The position numbers and the translations under genes are program-made. DNA of 57,835 bases from Betaproteobacteria bacterium. Its GTDB lineage: Bacteria > Pseudomonadota > Gammaproteobacteria > Burkholderiales > Burkholderiaceae_C. Each line of letters starts with the position of its first letter. The stretch's first letter is position 1. Shown here piece by piece: positions 1 to 8,291 of this stretch. The stretch is from positions 1-57,835 of the forward strand of contig RGCL01000011.1 in NCBI GenBank assembly GCA_009919175.1. Reading direction: 5' to 3'. Below the pieces are notes generated by a model that was given only the letters and a program-made list of their open reading frames with translations, made no database searches and was not told the DNA's origin.

Positions 1-2
1 GC

Positions 3-383
3 ATCTTGAACACGCACCAACAGTTCGCAGGGGTGCGCTTCAAAGAATCTCACGCGATGGAAGACGGCCTCCCCATTTGGATCGAGTGCACCATCCACCG
101 ATGGGATAGGCGAGTGCCGACAACAGTGCGCGAGTACCTGAGCGAGGTCCGCGGGCTCAGCCAAGCCTGGTTCACTCATCCGAGGAGGATGCTGCGACAC
201 AAGGCTCTCGTTCAGTGTGCGAGGGTAGCCTTTGGGCTTTCTGACATCTTCGACCCGGACGAGGCCTCACGCGTAGCAGTTGAAAGACTTGCCAAGAGCG
301 CGGCGCCACCAAACACAGTTGGCGCCGCTGTACGTAGGGCCCCAATGGGAGTTGAGGGACTCAGATCTACACTTGGCGTGTGA
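3..383 (+). CDS. Phage recombination protein Bet/RecT family, 3' part only
   Basis: This is the C-terminal 126 residues of a single-strand annealing protein of the RecT/Redbeta superfamily; the reading frame runs off the left edge. Recognition rests on the stretch WIECTIHRWDR, the TVREYL segment and HPRRMLRHKALVQCARVAFG, which match the conserved C-terminal half of Bet/RecT proteins, where basic residues precede an IQCARxAFG-type motif. Such proteins anneal homologous single strands for phage recombination, usually with a partner exonuclease that would lie outside the window. The tail after about residue 85 is Ala-rich and less conserved. The gene points toward a tRNA-Phe whose 3' end faces it, which suggests a prophage or prophage remnant. 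The family assignment is fairly sure. Whether the complete gene is functional cannot be judged. Confidence 0.72.
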   Translation: MLNTHQQFAGVRFKESHAMEDGLPIWIECTIHRWDRRVPTTVREYLSEVRGLSQAWFTHPRRMLRHKALVQCARVAFGLSDIFDPDEASRVAVERLAKSAAPPNTVGAAVRRAPMGVEGLRSTLGV

Positions 384-443
384 AAAATGCAAAACGGACT
401 GATTCTCAAAAGGCGCCTTAAGCCTCAAAGCTTACGCCAAAAC

Positions 444-474
444 AAAAAAGCCCAACTGACAACAGTTAGGCTTT
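444..474 (-). terminator. Rho-independent terminator after tRNA-Phe
   Basis: On the minus strand an 11-bp stem (AAGCCTAACTG / CAGTTGGGCTT, one G-U pair) with a TTGT loop is followed by a run of six T. It begins about six bases past the CCA end of tRNA-Phe, as expected for the end of that transcript. It also separates the tRNA from the convergent recT-like gene. Confidence 0.8.
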
Positions 475-479
475 GGAAT

Positions 480-555
480 TGGTGGCCTGGGGCGGAATCG
501 AACCACCGACACAAGGATTTTCAATCCTCTGCTCTACCGACTGAGCTACCGGGCC
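480..555 (-). tRNA. tRNA-Phe (GAA)
   Basis: The minus strand reads a complete 76-nt cloverleaf: acceptor stem GGCCCGG paired with CCAGGCC (one mismatch or wobble), D arm with AGCTCAG, anticodon stem-loop with GAA in GGATTGAAAATCC, T arm GGTTCGATTCC, and an encoded CCA. A TATACT box at 572-567 lies about ten bases upstream of the mature 5' end. Its 3' end faces the recT-like fragment, the usual geometry for tyrosine-recombinase elements that integrate into tRNA 3' ends. Confidence 0.95.
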
Positions 556-566
556 ACTAGACGCAA

Positions 567-572
567 AGTATA
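567..572 (-). promoter_or_regulatory. Probable -10 element of the tRNA-Phe promoter
   Basis: TATACT on the minus strand, 11 bases upstream of the mature tRNA 5' end, fits a sigma-70 -10 box. No good -35 hexamer is visible at 16-18 bases, so this rests on position and the single box. Confidence 0.4.
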
Positions 573-645
573 GCCCATCCAACCATGGCCCCTGGCTGCC
601 AAAACCAGTCCTTTTGTCATCCGGGAAAGGCACAATGCCACCCTC

Positions 646-2121
646 ATGGACACGCCCGACTTCATCCCCCCCCGCTCGTTCCAAGAGGCCACCGAAGCCC
701 TGGCCCATGCCAGCAGCCTCTACCAAGCCTCGGTCGATCACCTTCGCGACCGCATGCGCCGCTTCACAGAGGGTGAAAACCTTCCCAGACGGGTTCGCGC
801 CTTCTATCCCTTTGTGCGCATCCAAACCCAAAGCAGCCCCCAGATCACCTCACGGCTGAGTTTCGGCTTTGTGGCGGAGCCTGGCCGTTATGAAACCACC
901 CTCACTCGTCCCGACCTGTTTCACGACTACCTTCTCGCCCAGTTCCAGTTGTTGCTGGCCAACCATGGGGGTGCACTCGAGGTGGGTTGGAGCAACAAAC
1001 CCATCCCGGTTCATTTTTCGTTTGCCGACGACGAGCACTTTGAGGGACAACTCAGTTCTGATCGTCGAGCTCAGATGAGGAATCTGTTCGATCTGCCCGA
1101 CCTCACCACCATGGACGACGGCATCGCCAATGGAACCTGGGAACCTGCGCCCGGTGAAGCCCTGCCCTTGTCTTTGTTCACAGCGGCGCGCATCGACTAT
1201 TCGTTGCAACGCCTTCGTCACTACAGTGGCACGCGTCCAGAATGCTTCCAGCATTACGTGCTCTTCACCAACTACGGTTTTTATGTGGACGAATTCGTCC
1301 GCCTGGGTCGCCAAGCCATGCAAGACCCTAACGGTCTGGACATCGCCTTCATTGAACCAGGCCATGTGGTCACCCCACGCGTCGGCACGGACCCCAACCG
1401 CTGGGGTCAGGGCAGCAGCCCTGCCCGGTTACCCCAAATGCCGGCCTATCACCTGGTCCGCGAAGACGGCTCAGGCATCACCCTGGTGAACATTGGCGTA
1501 GGACCAGCGAACGCCAAAAACATCACCGACCACATTGCCGTCCTGCGGCCTCATGCCTGGATGATGTTGGGTCACTGTGCCGGCCTGCGTCAGACTCAAC
1601 AATTGGGTGACTACGTACTGGCTCACGCCTACGTGCGCGAAGACCACGTGCTCGACGAGGAGCTTCCTTTGTGGGTACCCATTCCCGCATTGGCGGAAAT
1701 TCAAACTGCACTCGAGCAAGCGGTGGCCGATGTCACTGGTGCTTCGGGTACAGAGCTCAAGCGCATCATGCGCACAGGCACCGTCGCCTCCACCGACAAC
1801 CGCAATTGGGAATTGCTGCCCAACAATCAACCTCAGCGGCGCTTCAGTCAAAGCCGCGCTGTGGCGCTTGACATGGAAAGCGCCACCATCGCCGCCAACG
1901 GCTTTCGCTTTCGTGTGCCCTACGGCACCCTGCTGTGCGTGTCAGACAAGCCCTTGCATGGCGAGATCAAACTGCCCGGCATGGCCAATCACTTTTATCG
2001 CGAGCGGGTGGACCAGCACCTTCGAATCGGCTTGCAGGCCATCGAGCGTTTGCGCACCATGGGCGCGCGTCAACTCCACAGTCGCAAATTGCGCAGCTTT
2101 GCCGAGGTGGCCTTTCAATGA
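646..2121 (+). CDS. amn: AMP nucleosidase
   Basis: Hydrolyses AMP to adenine and ribose 5-phosphate (EC 3.2.2.4), a cytosolic step in purine salvage and adenylate balance. The 491-residue length is close to the E. coli enzyme. An N-terminal AMP-nucleosidase-specific domain (about 10-170, with DYLLAQFQLLLANHGG) precedes a nucleoside-phosphorylase-like fold. In the C-terminal half the HIAVLRPHAWMMLGHCAG stretch and the ALDMESATIAANG motif (D409-M410-E411) are typical of this fold. The ATG at 646 gives a start in line with family length; there is no strong Shine-Dalgarno sequence. Its stop overlaps the next start (ATGA), which suggests translational coupling to the ABC exporter genes, although no functional link is known. 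Confidence 0.95.
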   Translation: MDTPDFIPPRSFQEATEALAHASSLYQASVDHLRDRMRRFTEGENLPRRVRAFYPFVRIQTQSSPQITSRLSFGFVAEPGRYETTLTRPDLFHDYLLAQFQLLLANHGGALEVGWSNKPIPVHFSFADDEHFEGQLSSDRRAQMRNLFDLPDLTTMDDGIANGTWEPAPGEALPLSLFTAARIDYSLQRLRHYSGTRPECFQHYVLFTNYGFYVDEFVRLGRQAMQDPNGLDIAFIEPGHVVTPRVGTDPNRWGQGSSPARLPQMPAYHLVREDGSGITLVNIGVGPANAKNITDHIAVLRPHAWMMLGHCAGLRQTQQLGDYVLAHAYVREDHVLDEELPLWVPIPALAEIQTALEQAVADVTGASGTELKRIMRTGTVASTDNRNWELLPNNQPQRRFSQSRAVALDMESATIAANGFRFRVPYGTLLCVSDKPLHGEIKLPGMANHFYRERVDQHLRIGLQAIERLRTMGARQLHSRKLRSFAEVAFQ

Positions 2122-3053
2122 GCAACATCCATTTGCAGTGTCATGAGCTCAGCAAACAATTTGGCGACAACAAGGTGGTCGACCGTGTGAGCTTTCACAT
2201 CGACGCTGGTGAATGCCTGGGCATCATTGGCCCCAATGGCGCAGGCAAAACCACCACCTTACGCATGCTGCTGGGGTTGATCTCCCCCGACTCCGGCCAT
2301 GTGGAGGCATTTGGCCATCGCATGCCGCAAGACTCCGGTCAAATCAAGGCCAAGCTGGGCGTGGTGAGCCAGTTCGACAGCCTAGATCCCGATTTCACCT
2401 GCGAAGAAAACCTGCGCGTCTATGGGCGCTACTTTGGTTTATCCAGCGCCGTCCTGAATGAACGCATTCCCAAAGGCCTGGAATTTGCCGCCCTCACGCA
2501 CAAGGCCAAAGCCAAGCCAGGCGATTTATCAGGCGGGATGAAGCGCCGCCTGAGTCTTGCTCGCGCCCTCATCAACGACCCAGCCTTGCTGCTGCTTGAC
2601 GAACCCACCACAGGTCTTGATCCTCAGGCCAGACATCTCATGTGGGAGCGCTTGCAGCAACTCTTGCAGCAAGGTAAATCCATTTTGCTCACCACCCATT
2701 TCATGGATGAGGCCGAGCGGCTGTGTGATCGCCTACTGGTGCTCGATCACGGATGCGTCATCGCCCAAGGCACGCCTCGCGAATTGATCCGAACGCACCT
2801 GGAGCCTGAGGTGGTGGAATTGTTTGGCCAGGATTCGGTGTCCCTGGTTCAAGGGCGACTGGGCGCTGATCTCAAGCCCTTGGCCGATCGCGTGGAAATC
2901 AGTGGCGAAACCGTCTTCTTCTATACCCGCCAAGCGCAGCCTTTGCTTCAGGCTTTGATGGCCCATCCAGAGCTGCACAGCTTGCACCGCCCAGCGAATC
3001 TGGAGGACTTGTTCCTCAAGCTCACTGGGCGCCACATTCGAGAGGGCGCATGA
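2118..3053 (+). CDS. nodI: ABC transporter ATP-binding protein, NodI/DrrA type
   Basis: Cytoplasmic ATPase of an ABC-2 type exporter, 311 residues. Walker A GPNGAGKTT is at 38-46, the signature LSGGMKRR begins at 137, Walker B LLLLDEPTTGLD is near 160, and the H-loop is in LLTTHFMDEAERLCDR. The C-terminal extension after about 220 resembles the NodI/DrrA group rather than an importer ATPase. I chose the ATG at 2118, which overlaps the amn stop, because the N-terminus MSNIHLQCHELSKQFG aligns with family starts. In rhizobia NodI/NodJ export lipochitin oligosaccharides, but homologues are widespread in Burkholderiales without nodulation genes, so the substrate here is unknown. Confidence 0.88.
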   Translation: MSNIHLQCHELSKQFGDNKVVDRVSFHIDAGECLGIIGPNGAGKTTTLRMLLGLISPDSGHVEAFGHRMPQDSGQIKAKLGVVSQFDSLDPDFTCEENLRVYGRYFGLSSAVLNERIPKGLEFAALTHKAKAKPGDLSGGMKRRLSLARALINDPALLLLDEPTTGLDPQARHLMWERLQQLLQQGKSILLTTHFMDEAERLCDRLLVLDHGCVIAQGTPRELIRTHLEPEVVELFGQDSVSLVQGRLGADLKPLADRVEISGETVFFYTRQAQPLLQALMAHPELHSLHRPANLEDLFLKLTGRHIREGA

Positions 3054-3835
3054 TGTCTCATCCTCATATGCGTTTTGCGTTTTGGCCCGTTTTTTTGCGC
3101 AACCTCCTCGTGTGGCGCAAGCTGGCCATCCCCAGCCTGGTGGGCAACATTGCCGAACCCCTGATCTGGCTGGTGGCATTTGGCTACGGCATGGGCACCT
3201 TGGTGGGCACAGTGAATGTGCAAGGCCAGGCGGTGCCTTACCTGGTGTTTCTGGCCAGCGGGTCGGTGTGCATGAGTGCCATGAATGCCGCCACTTTCGA
3301 GGCCTTGTACTCAGCCTTTTCTCGCATGCATGTGCAAAAGACTTGGGACAGCATCCTCAACACGCCCGTGACCTTGCGCGATGTGGTGCTGGCTGAGATG
3401 CTTTGGGCTTCTTTCAAATCCCTGTTCTCGGTGACGGCCATCTTGTTGATCATGACCGCACTGGGCATTGTCACCACGCCCAAGGTGCTGCTCGCGTGGC
3501 CCATGCTGTGGCTGGCTGGCATCACCTTCAGCTGCATCGCTCTGATCTTCAATGCCATCGCCAAGGGCTATGACTTCTTCACCTTCTATTTCACCTTGTG
3601 CCTCACACCCATGATGTTCCTCAGTGGCGTCTTCTTTCCAGTGGATCAATTCCCCGCCTGGGTCCAGATCTTGGGTCAAGTGCTGCCGCTGTCTCATGTG
3701 GTGGCTTTGGTGCGGCCTTTGTTTTTCGACCAATGGCCTTCTCAGCCATGGCTGCATTTAGGGGTGTTGCTGCTCACTGCAAGTGGCGCATGGCTTTTGG
3801 CCCTTCACCTTACCCGCAAGCGGTTTAGGCAATGA
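3050..3835 (+). CDS. nodJ: ABC-2 type transporter permease, NodJ type
   Basis: Membrane partner of the preceding ATPase; 261 residues, matching the usual NodJ length of about 262. About six hydrophobic segments are visible. The FTFYFTLCLTPMMFLSGVFF stretch followed by PVDQFP is the conserved ABC-2/NodJ signature. Its ATG overlaps the nodI stop (ATGA), so the two are translationally coupled and should form one exporter. No nod biosynthesis genes lie nearby. The substrate cannot be deduced; polysaccharide-like or hydrophobic small molecules are the family precedents. Confidence 0.88.
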   Translation: MMSHPHMRFAFWPVFLRNLLVWRKLAIPSLVGNIAEPLIWLVAFGYGMGTLVGTVNVQGQAVPYLVFLASGSVCMSAMNAATFEALYSAFSRMHVQKTWDSILNTPVTLRDVVLAEMLWASFKSLFSVTAILLIMTALGIVTTPKVLLAWPMLWLAGITFSCIALIFNAIAKGYDFFTFYFTLCLTPMMFLSGVFFPVDQFPAWVQILGQVLPLSHVVALVRPLFFDQWPSQPWLHLGVLLLTASGAWLLALHLTRKRFRQ

Positions 3836-3934
3836 TGGGGGCGGGTACGCAAGGTCACCAGGTGGTCAATGACCGCAGGGATGCGGCAAGCCGGCAGGTA
3901 GCATTGGCACATAGGTATTTTTGAGGACTCAAAC

Positions 3935-4624
3935 ATGAACATTCAACGCGTGGGCGTCATTGGCGCCGGAACCATGGGCAATGGCATTGCACAAGCGTGT
4001 GCGGTCAAGGGCATTTCGGTCGTGATGGTGGACATCCAGCAAGCTGCCGTCGACAAAGGCTTGGCCACCATTGCCAGCAGCCTGGACCGCCTTATCAAGA
4101 AAGAGGCCATGACCGATGTCGACAAAGCCAAGGCGCTTTCGCATGTTCACGGCAGCACCAACTACCAGGACTTGTCCAAGGTGGATTTGGTGATCGAAGC
4201 GGCCACTGAAAACCATGCCCTCAAGATCAAGATCCTGCAACAACTCGATGGCTTGGTGTCTCCCACGACGCTGATTGCGTCCAACACCTCTTCCATCTCC
4301 ATCACGCAACTCGCGGCGGTGGTGTCTCATCCAGGCCGATTCATCGGCATGCATTTTTTCAACCCCGTGCCGGTCATGGCGCTGGTCGAGATCATCCGCG
4401 GGCTACAAACCTCCGATGAAGCCCACGCTGCTGTCCAGGATCTGGCTCAACGACTGGGTAAGTCCCCCATCACCGTACGTAATGCGCCGGGCTTTGTGGT
4501 TAATCGCATTCTGGTGCCCATGATCAACGAAGCCTTCTTTGTGCTGGCCGAAGGCTTGGCCTCCCCTGAAGACATCGACACCGGCATGCGTCTGGGCTGC
4601 AATCACCCCATCGCTCACTTGTAG
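3935..4624 (+). CDS. 3-hydroxybutyryl-CoA dehydrogenase, truncated at the C-terminus
   Basis: An NAD-dependent 3-hydroxyacyl-CoA dehydrogenase of the PaaH/Hbd type, which oxidises (S)-3-hydroxyacyl-CoA in beta-oxidation or butanoate metabolism. The Rossmann motif GAGTMG is at 10-15, VIEAATEN near 90, the catalytic-region HFFNPVPVM near 138, and NAPGFVVNRIL near 185. Family members run to about 282 residues. Here the frame stops at 229, directly after the conserved GCNHPI segment, where the normal continuation (GPLxLADxxGLD) is absent. The last ten bases overlap the 3' end of the convergent ligase gene, so the break lies at that junction. About 50 C-terminal residues of the helical dimerisation and substrate domain are missing, so the product is probably inactive. 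A weak GAGG lies upstream of the start. Confidence 0.85.
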   Translation: MNIQRVGVIGAGTMGNGIAQACAVKGISVVMVDIQQAAVDKGLATIASSLDRLIKKEAMTDVDKAKALSHVHGSTNYQDLSKVDLVIEAATENHALKIKILQQLDGLVSPTTLIASNTSSISITQLAAVVSHPGRFIGMHFFNPVPVMALVEIIRGLQTSDEAHAAVQDLAQRLGKSPITVRNAPGFVVNRILVPMINEAFFVLAEGLASPEDIDTGMRLGCNHPIAHL

Positions 4625-5874
4625 CTTCGTGCATCCTCGATGACTTTACCGTCATTGGGCAGACTGCCCACAGCGACAACTTCCACATCGCCGCGCAATT
4701 TGGTCACTTCGCGCAGGCTCTCGCCCAATGCCTTGATGAGTGCATCGCTTGACGTGGTGGCTTCCACCTTGAAGGTCATGTGGTCGTTGGCCATTTCGCC
4801 GCTCACCACCAGGCGAGCCTTGTTGGCCTCAGGGTGGCGCTTGAGCACTTCGGCAATTTGACCGGGGTGCACGAACATGCCTTTGATCTTGGTGGTCTGG
4901 TCTGCTCGCCCCATCCAGCCCTTGATGCGCTGATTGGTCCTGCCCGTGGGACATGCGCCTGCCAGCACCGCCGTCATATCACCTGTGCCAAAGCGGATCA
5001 GGGGGTAGTCCGGGTTGAGCGTGGTCACCACCAGTTCGCCCACTTCGCCATCGGCCACGGGGTCGCCTGTGCCCGGTCTGACCACTTCCACGATCACGCC
5101 CTCATCCACCACCAGACCTTGACGAGCCTCGGTTTCATAAGCAATGAGGCCCAAATCCGCCGTGGCAAAACATTGGTAGGCGGCAATGCCTTTTTCTGCA
5201 AACCAGGCCGTGAGGCTGGGTGGACAGGCCTCGCCACTCACCATGGCTTTGGTGATGCTCAGCGTTTGTCCAGCCTCTGCAGCTTTCTCCACCAAGATGC
5301 GCAAAAAGCTGGGCGTGCCCACATAGGCATTGGGCTGCAAATCGGCGATGGCCTGCAATTGCTGCTCGGTCTGACCCACGCCTGCTGGGAACACCGTACA
5401 ACCAATGGCCATGGCGCCCGATTCCAGAATGAATGCGCCCGGTGTCATGTGATAGCTAAAGGCGTTGTGCACCAGATCACCCTCGCGAAAGCCAGCAGCA
5501 TAGAGGGCTCGCGCAGCACGCCAGTAATCGGCACGCCGGCCTTCGGGCTCATAGATCGGTCCAGGCGATGAGAACACCCGTCCCATGCCTTTGCCACGCA
5601 CCAGTGCGGCAAAGCCGCCAAAGGGGTCACGGGCAGCACCCGTGAAGGACCGCGCCGCCTGCTGACGTTCGAGCAATTCGTATTTGCGCGTGACCGGCAA
5701 GCGAGCCAAGTCAGCCCGGCTTTGAACCTGATTGGGCTGGACATCGTTGAGGATGCTGGCATAGGCACCCGTGCTTTGCTGGGCATGTGCAATCTGTTCG
5801 CGCAAGGCCGCCATGAGGGCTTGCTCGCGCGTTTGGGGGGAACGGGTTTCCAGTGAATCAAGAAAAGGGCTCAT
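4615..5874 (-). CDS. Phenylacetate-CoA ligase family protein (PaaK-like)
   Basis: An AMP-forming acyl-CoA ligase of the PaaK group, 419 residues; it would activate a carboxylic acid with ATP and CoA. Family features include the LPVTRKYELLERQ segment, the FSSPGPIYEPEG nucleotide loop (in place of the SSGTTG loop of classical PaaK), YVGTPSFLRIL, and the C-terminal GRADQTTKIKGMFVHPGQI. I chose the ATG at 5874, preceded by GGGAGAG five bases upstream, over an in-frame ATG nine codons earlier. It is the last gene of the transporter operon and lies 62 bases after livF, so it probably activates the acid imported by that system. True phenylacetate specificity is not shown: no other paa genes are present apart from the truncated dehydrogenase. 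Confidence 0.85.
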   Translation of the reverse strand: MSPFLDSLETRSPQTREQALMAALREQIAHAQQSTGAYASILNDVQPNQVQSRADLARLPVTRKYELLERQQAARSFTGAARDPFGGFAALVRGKGMGRVFSSPGPIYEPEGRRADYWRAARALYAAGFREGDLVHNAFSYHMTPGAFILESGAMAIGCTVFPAGVGQTEQQLQAIADLQPNAYVGTPSFLRILVEKAAEAGQTLSITKAMVSGEACPPSLTAWFAEKGIAAYQCFATADLGLIAYETEARQGLVVDEGVIVEVVRPGTGDPVADGEVGELVVTTLNPDYPLIRFGTGDMTAVLAGACPTGRTNQRIKGWMGRADQTTKIKGMFVHPGQIAEVLKRHPEANKARLVVSGEMANDHMTFKVEATTSSDALIKALGESLREVTKLRGDVEVVAVGSLPNDGKVIEDARSYK

Positions 5875-5936
5875 GTGCTCTCCCGGAGGCTTGCGGTCCA
5901 TCCGCGCACCCCATCAACAAAATCAAGTAAAAGAAA

Positions 5937-6746
5937 TCAGGCCAACCAGCGCTTGCGACGTTTGTAACTCTTGACGTCCTTGAAGCTCTTGCGCTCACCA
6001 CCGCCCACACCCAGGTAAAACTCTTTCACGTCCTCGTTGTTGGCCAGTTCCTTTGAAGCTCCGTCCATCACGATGCGGCCTGACTCCATGATGTAGCCGT
6101 AATCCGAATACCGCAGGGCCATGTTGGTGTTTTGCTCGGCCAGCAAAAAGGTGACCTTTTCCTTGGAGTTGAGGTCTTTGACGATGTTGAACACCTCTTC
6201 CACGATTTGAGGCGCCAAGCCCATGGAAGGCTCATCCAGCAACACCATGCTGGGGTTGGACATGATGGCGCGGCCAATCGCACACATTTGCTGTTCCCCC
6301 CCGGAGGTGTAGGCAGCCTGGGAGGTGCGGCGAGTCTTCAGGCGCGGGAAATAGTTATAGACCTTTTCAAGGTTGGCGCTGATCTCGCCCTTGTCCTTGC
6401 GGGTGTAGGCACCCGTGAGCAGGTTTTCTTCAATGGTGAGGTGAGCAAAGCAGTGCCGCCCCTCCATCACCTGAACCACTCCGCGCTGAACCAGGTCGGC
6501 CGGCGAGAGGTTTTCAATGCGCTCACCGCGCAGCTCGATGCTGCCCTTGGTGACCTCGCCGCGCTCACCTTTGAGGAGGTTGGAGATGGCGCGCAAGGTC
6601 GTGGTCTTGCCTGCGCCATTACCACCCAGGATGGCCACGATGCCCCCTTCTGGGACTTTGAGCGAAACGCCCTTGAGCACCAAGATCACATGGTTGTAGA
6701 TGACTTCAATGCCGTTGACGTTGAGAACGATGTTGTTGCTGTTCAT
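5937..6746 (-). CDS. livF: Branched-chain-type ABC transporter ATP-binding protein LivF
   Basis: Second ATPase of a HAAT-family importer (269 residues). Walker A GGNGAGKTT is near 42, the signature TSGGEQQMCAIGRAIM near 147, Walker B MVLLDEPSMGLAP near 168, and the H-loop substitute LLAEQN near 203 is typical of LivF. The C-terminus carries an unusual basic tail (KSYKRRKRWLA). It lies between the binding-protein gene and the PaaK-like ligase. The 135-base gap upstream contains two hairpins that may lower its expression relative to the binding protein. It works with LivG, LivH and LivM encoded further upstream in the same transcript. Confidence 0.93.
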   Translation of the reverse strand: MNSNNIVLNVNGIEVIYNHVILVLKGVSLKVPEGGIVAILGGNGAGKTTTLRAISNLLKGERGEVTKGSIELRGERIENLSPADLVQRGVVQVMEGRHCFAHLTIEENLLTGAYTRKDKGEISANLEKVYNYFPRLKTRRTSQAAYTSGGEQQMCAIGRAIMSNPSMVLLDEPSMGLAPQIVEEVFNIVKDLNSKEKVTFLLAEQNTNMALRYSDYGYIMESGRIVMDGASKELANNEDVKEFYLGVGGGERKSFKDVKSYKRRKRWLA

Positions 6747-6771
6747 GCTGAACCTTGACGTGTGTAACCAA

Positions 6772-6806
6772 GCGAAAGGGGCACATGGATCACGAGCCCC
6801 TTTCGC
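6772..6806 (-). repeat. Inverted repeat between binding-protein gene and livF
   Basis: A perfect 11-bp inverted repeat, GCGAAAGGGGC / GCCCCTTTCGC, separated by 13 bases. In the minus-strand transcript it forms a strong hairpin 25 bases before the livF start. No T-run follows, so it looks like an attenuating or mRNA-stabilising element rather than a full terminator. Confidence 0.7.
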
Positions 6807-6844
6807 CTGGCGGCTTGAGGCAAGCCACCGAGGCGAGTCATCCA

Positions 6845-6875
6845 GCAGGGCGTCAGGTCATGCCAGACACCCTGC
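6845..6875 (-). repeat. Inverted repeat just after the binding-protein stop codon
   Basis: GCAGGGTGTC and GACGCCCTGC (10 bp, one G-U pair in RNA) flank an 11-base loop, starting six bases after the stop codon of the periplasmic binding protein. Placement of a 3' hairpin here is typical for protecting the abundant binding-protein mRNA from 3' decay. Confidence 0.6.
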
Positions 6876-6881
6876 ATGGCA

Positions 6882-8219
6882 TCAGGACTGGCAGTCCGCC
6901 GGGGTACGGCGGGTGAGTTTCTTCTCTGCCGCGTACTTGTCGGCAGCCGCCTTCACCATCGGTTTGATGATGGATTCATCTGCTTGCATCCAGTCAGAAG
7001 ACCATGTGAACTTGGCACCATCCCAGGTGTGCACTCGCGCCCATGCCGCACCCATGTGATCTTGGCAGCTCGTCGAGATGGGACGCATCACGCCTTTGAA
7101 GCCCAGCGAATCGAGCTTGGCCTGAGTCAGGTTCAGGTTTTCAAGACCCCAGCGAGTCTGTTCGCCCGTCATGACCTTGCCCTTACCAAAGCGCTCTTGT
7201 GCAGCACGGACACCCTCAACCGCCATCATGGCGCTCATCATGCCGCGCATGTACAGCACATCACCGACTTCTTCCTTCGGGCCTGTCCCTTGACCTTTGC
7301 CATGGACCTTGGTCAGGGTTTCTTTGATGACTTCAGCGTTTTTCTCTGTTCCATGCTGCATCATGATGGCGTGATACCCCTTGGCACCCTGACCGACGTC
7401 TTTGACATCGGGTTCAGCACCTGCCCACCAAACACCGTACATCTTCTCGCGCGGATAGCCCGTGGCCTGTGCTTCTTTCAGAGCAGTAGAGTTCATGACA
7501 CCCCACCCCCAATTCAGAACGTAATCAGGGCGGTTTTGACGGATTTGCAACCAGGTGGCCTTCTGCTCAACACCAGGGTGAGTCACAGGCAACAAGCTGA
7601 GCTTGAAGCCGTGCATGGCTGCACGCTCTTGCAAGAGAGGGATGGGCTCTTTACCGAAGGGGCTGTCGTGATAGACCAACGCAATGTGCTTGCCTTTGAG
7701 CTTGTCCATGCCGCCTTCTTTATTGGCAATGTGCTGGATCAGCACATCCGCAGCCACCCAGTAGGTGCCAGCCAAAGGAAAGTTCCATTTGAAAACGCCT
7801 CCGTCCTGGGACTCACTGCGGCCATAGCCAGCCGTCACCAACGGAATCTTGTCACCAGGCGCTTTTTCGGTCAGCGCAAAAGTGATGCCCGTTGACAAAG
7901 GCTGGAACACCGTTGCACCACCGTTTTTGCCCTTGAGTCGCTCATAGCACTCGACACCACGGTCTGTGGCATAGGCCGTTTCGCACTCTTCAAAACTGAT
8001 CTTGACGCCGTTAATCCCGCCCCGGGCATTGACCAATTTCAAATAATCCACATACCCATTTGCAAAGGGAATGCCGTTGGGAGCGTAAGCGCCTGTGCGA
8101 TAGACAAGAACAGGAAAAAATTGCTCCTTGGCCTGAGCCAAGGCACTGGTGCTCACCAGCGCGCCGGTCAGGGCTGACGCTGCAAGCGTGGCCGCAAGAG
8201 CAAGTTGACGTAGCTTCAT
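6882..8219 (-). CDS. ABC transporter periplasmic substrate-binding protein (HAAT family)
   Basis: Periplasmic receptor of the transporter, 445 residues, with a Sec signal peptide (KLRQLALAATLAASALTGAL) and probable cleavage after ALA near residue 28. The mature part looks like the LivJ/K-type type I fold: FFPVLVYRTGAYAPNG at the start, NARGGINGVKISFEECET, and AYATDRGVECYERLK. The C-terminal cysteine-containing segment (SCQDHMGAAW) resembles the subgroup found in Burkholderiales next to acyl-CoA ligases, rather than a classical leucine-binding protein. The ligand is therefore more likely a carboxylic acid than an amino acid, but this is inference. A GGAGACAACC ribosome-binding site precedes the ATG. 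Confidence 0.88.
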   Translation of the reverse strand: MKLRQLALAATLAASALTGALVSTSALAQAKEQFFPVLVYRTGAYAPNGIPFANGYVDYLKLVNARGGINGVKISFEECETAYATDRGVECYERLKGKNGGATVFQPLSTGITFALTEKAPGDKIPLVTAGYGRSESQDGGVFKWNFPLAGTYWVAADVLIQHIANKEGGMDKLKGKHIALVYHDSPFGKEPIPLLQERAAMHGFKLSLLPVTHPGVEQKATWLQIRQNRPDYVLNWGWGVMNSTALKEAQATGYPREKMYGVWWAGAEPDVKDVGQGAKGYHAIMMQHGTEKNAEVIKETLTKVHGKGQGTGPKEEVGDVLYMRGMMSAMMAVEGVRAAQERFGKGKVMTGEQTRWGLENLNLTQAKLDSLGFKGVMRPISTSCQDHMGAAWARVHTWDGAKFTWSSDWMQADESIIKPMVKAAADKYAAEKKLTRRTPADCQS

Positions 8220-8291
8220 GGTTGTCTCCTTTAAAGATGGGTTGAAGCAGGGGAAATCAAACTTTAAACACGCACTTGAATCATGGTGTTG

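Noticed and set aside
2118-3835. Possible nodulation (nod) locus because of NodI/NodJ-like genes
   Set aside because: No nodABC or nod regulator is present; NodI/J-like exporters are common in Burkholderiales without nodulation.
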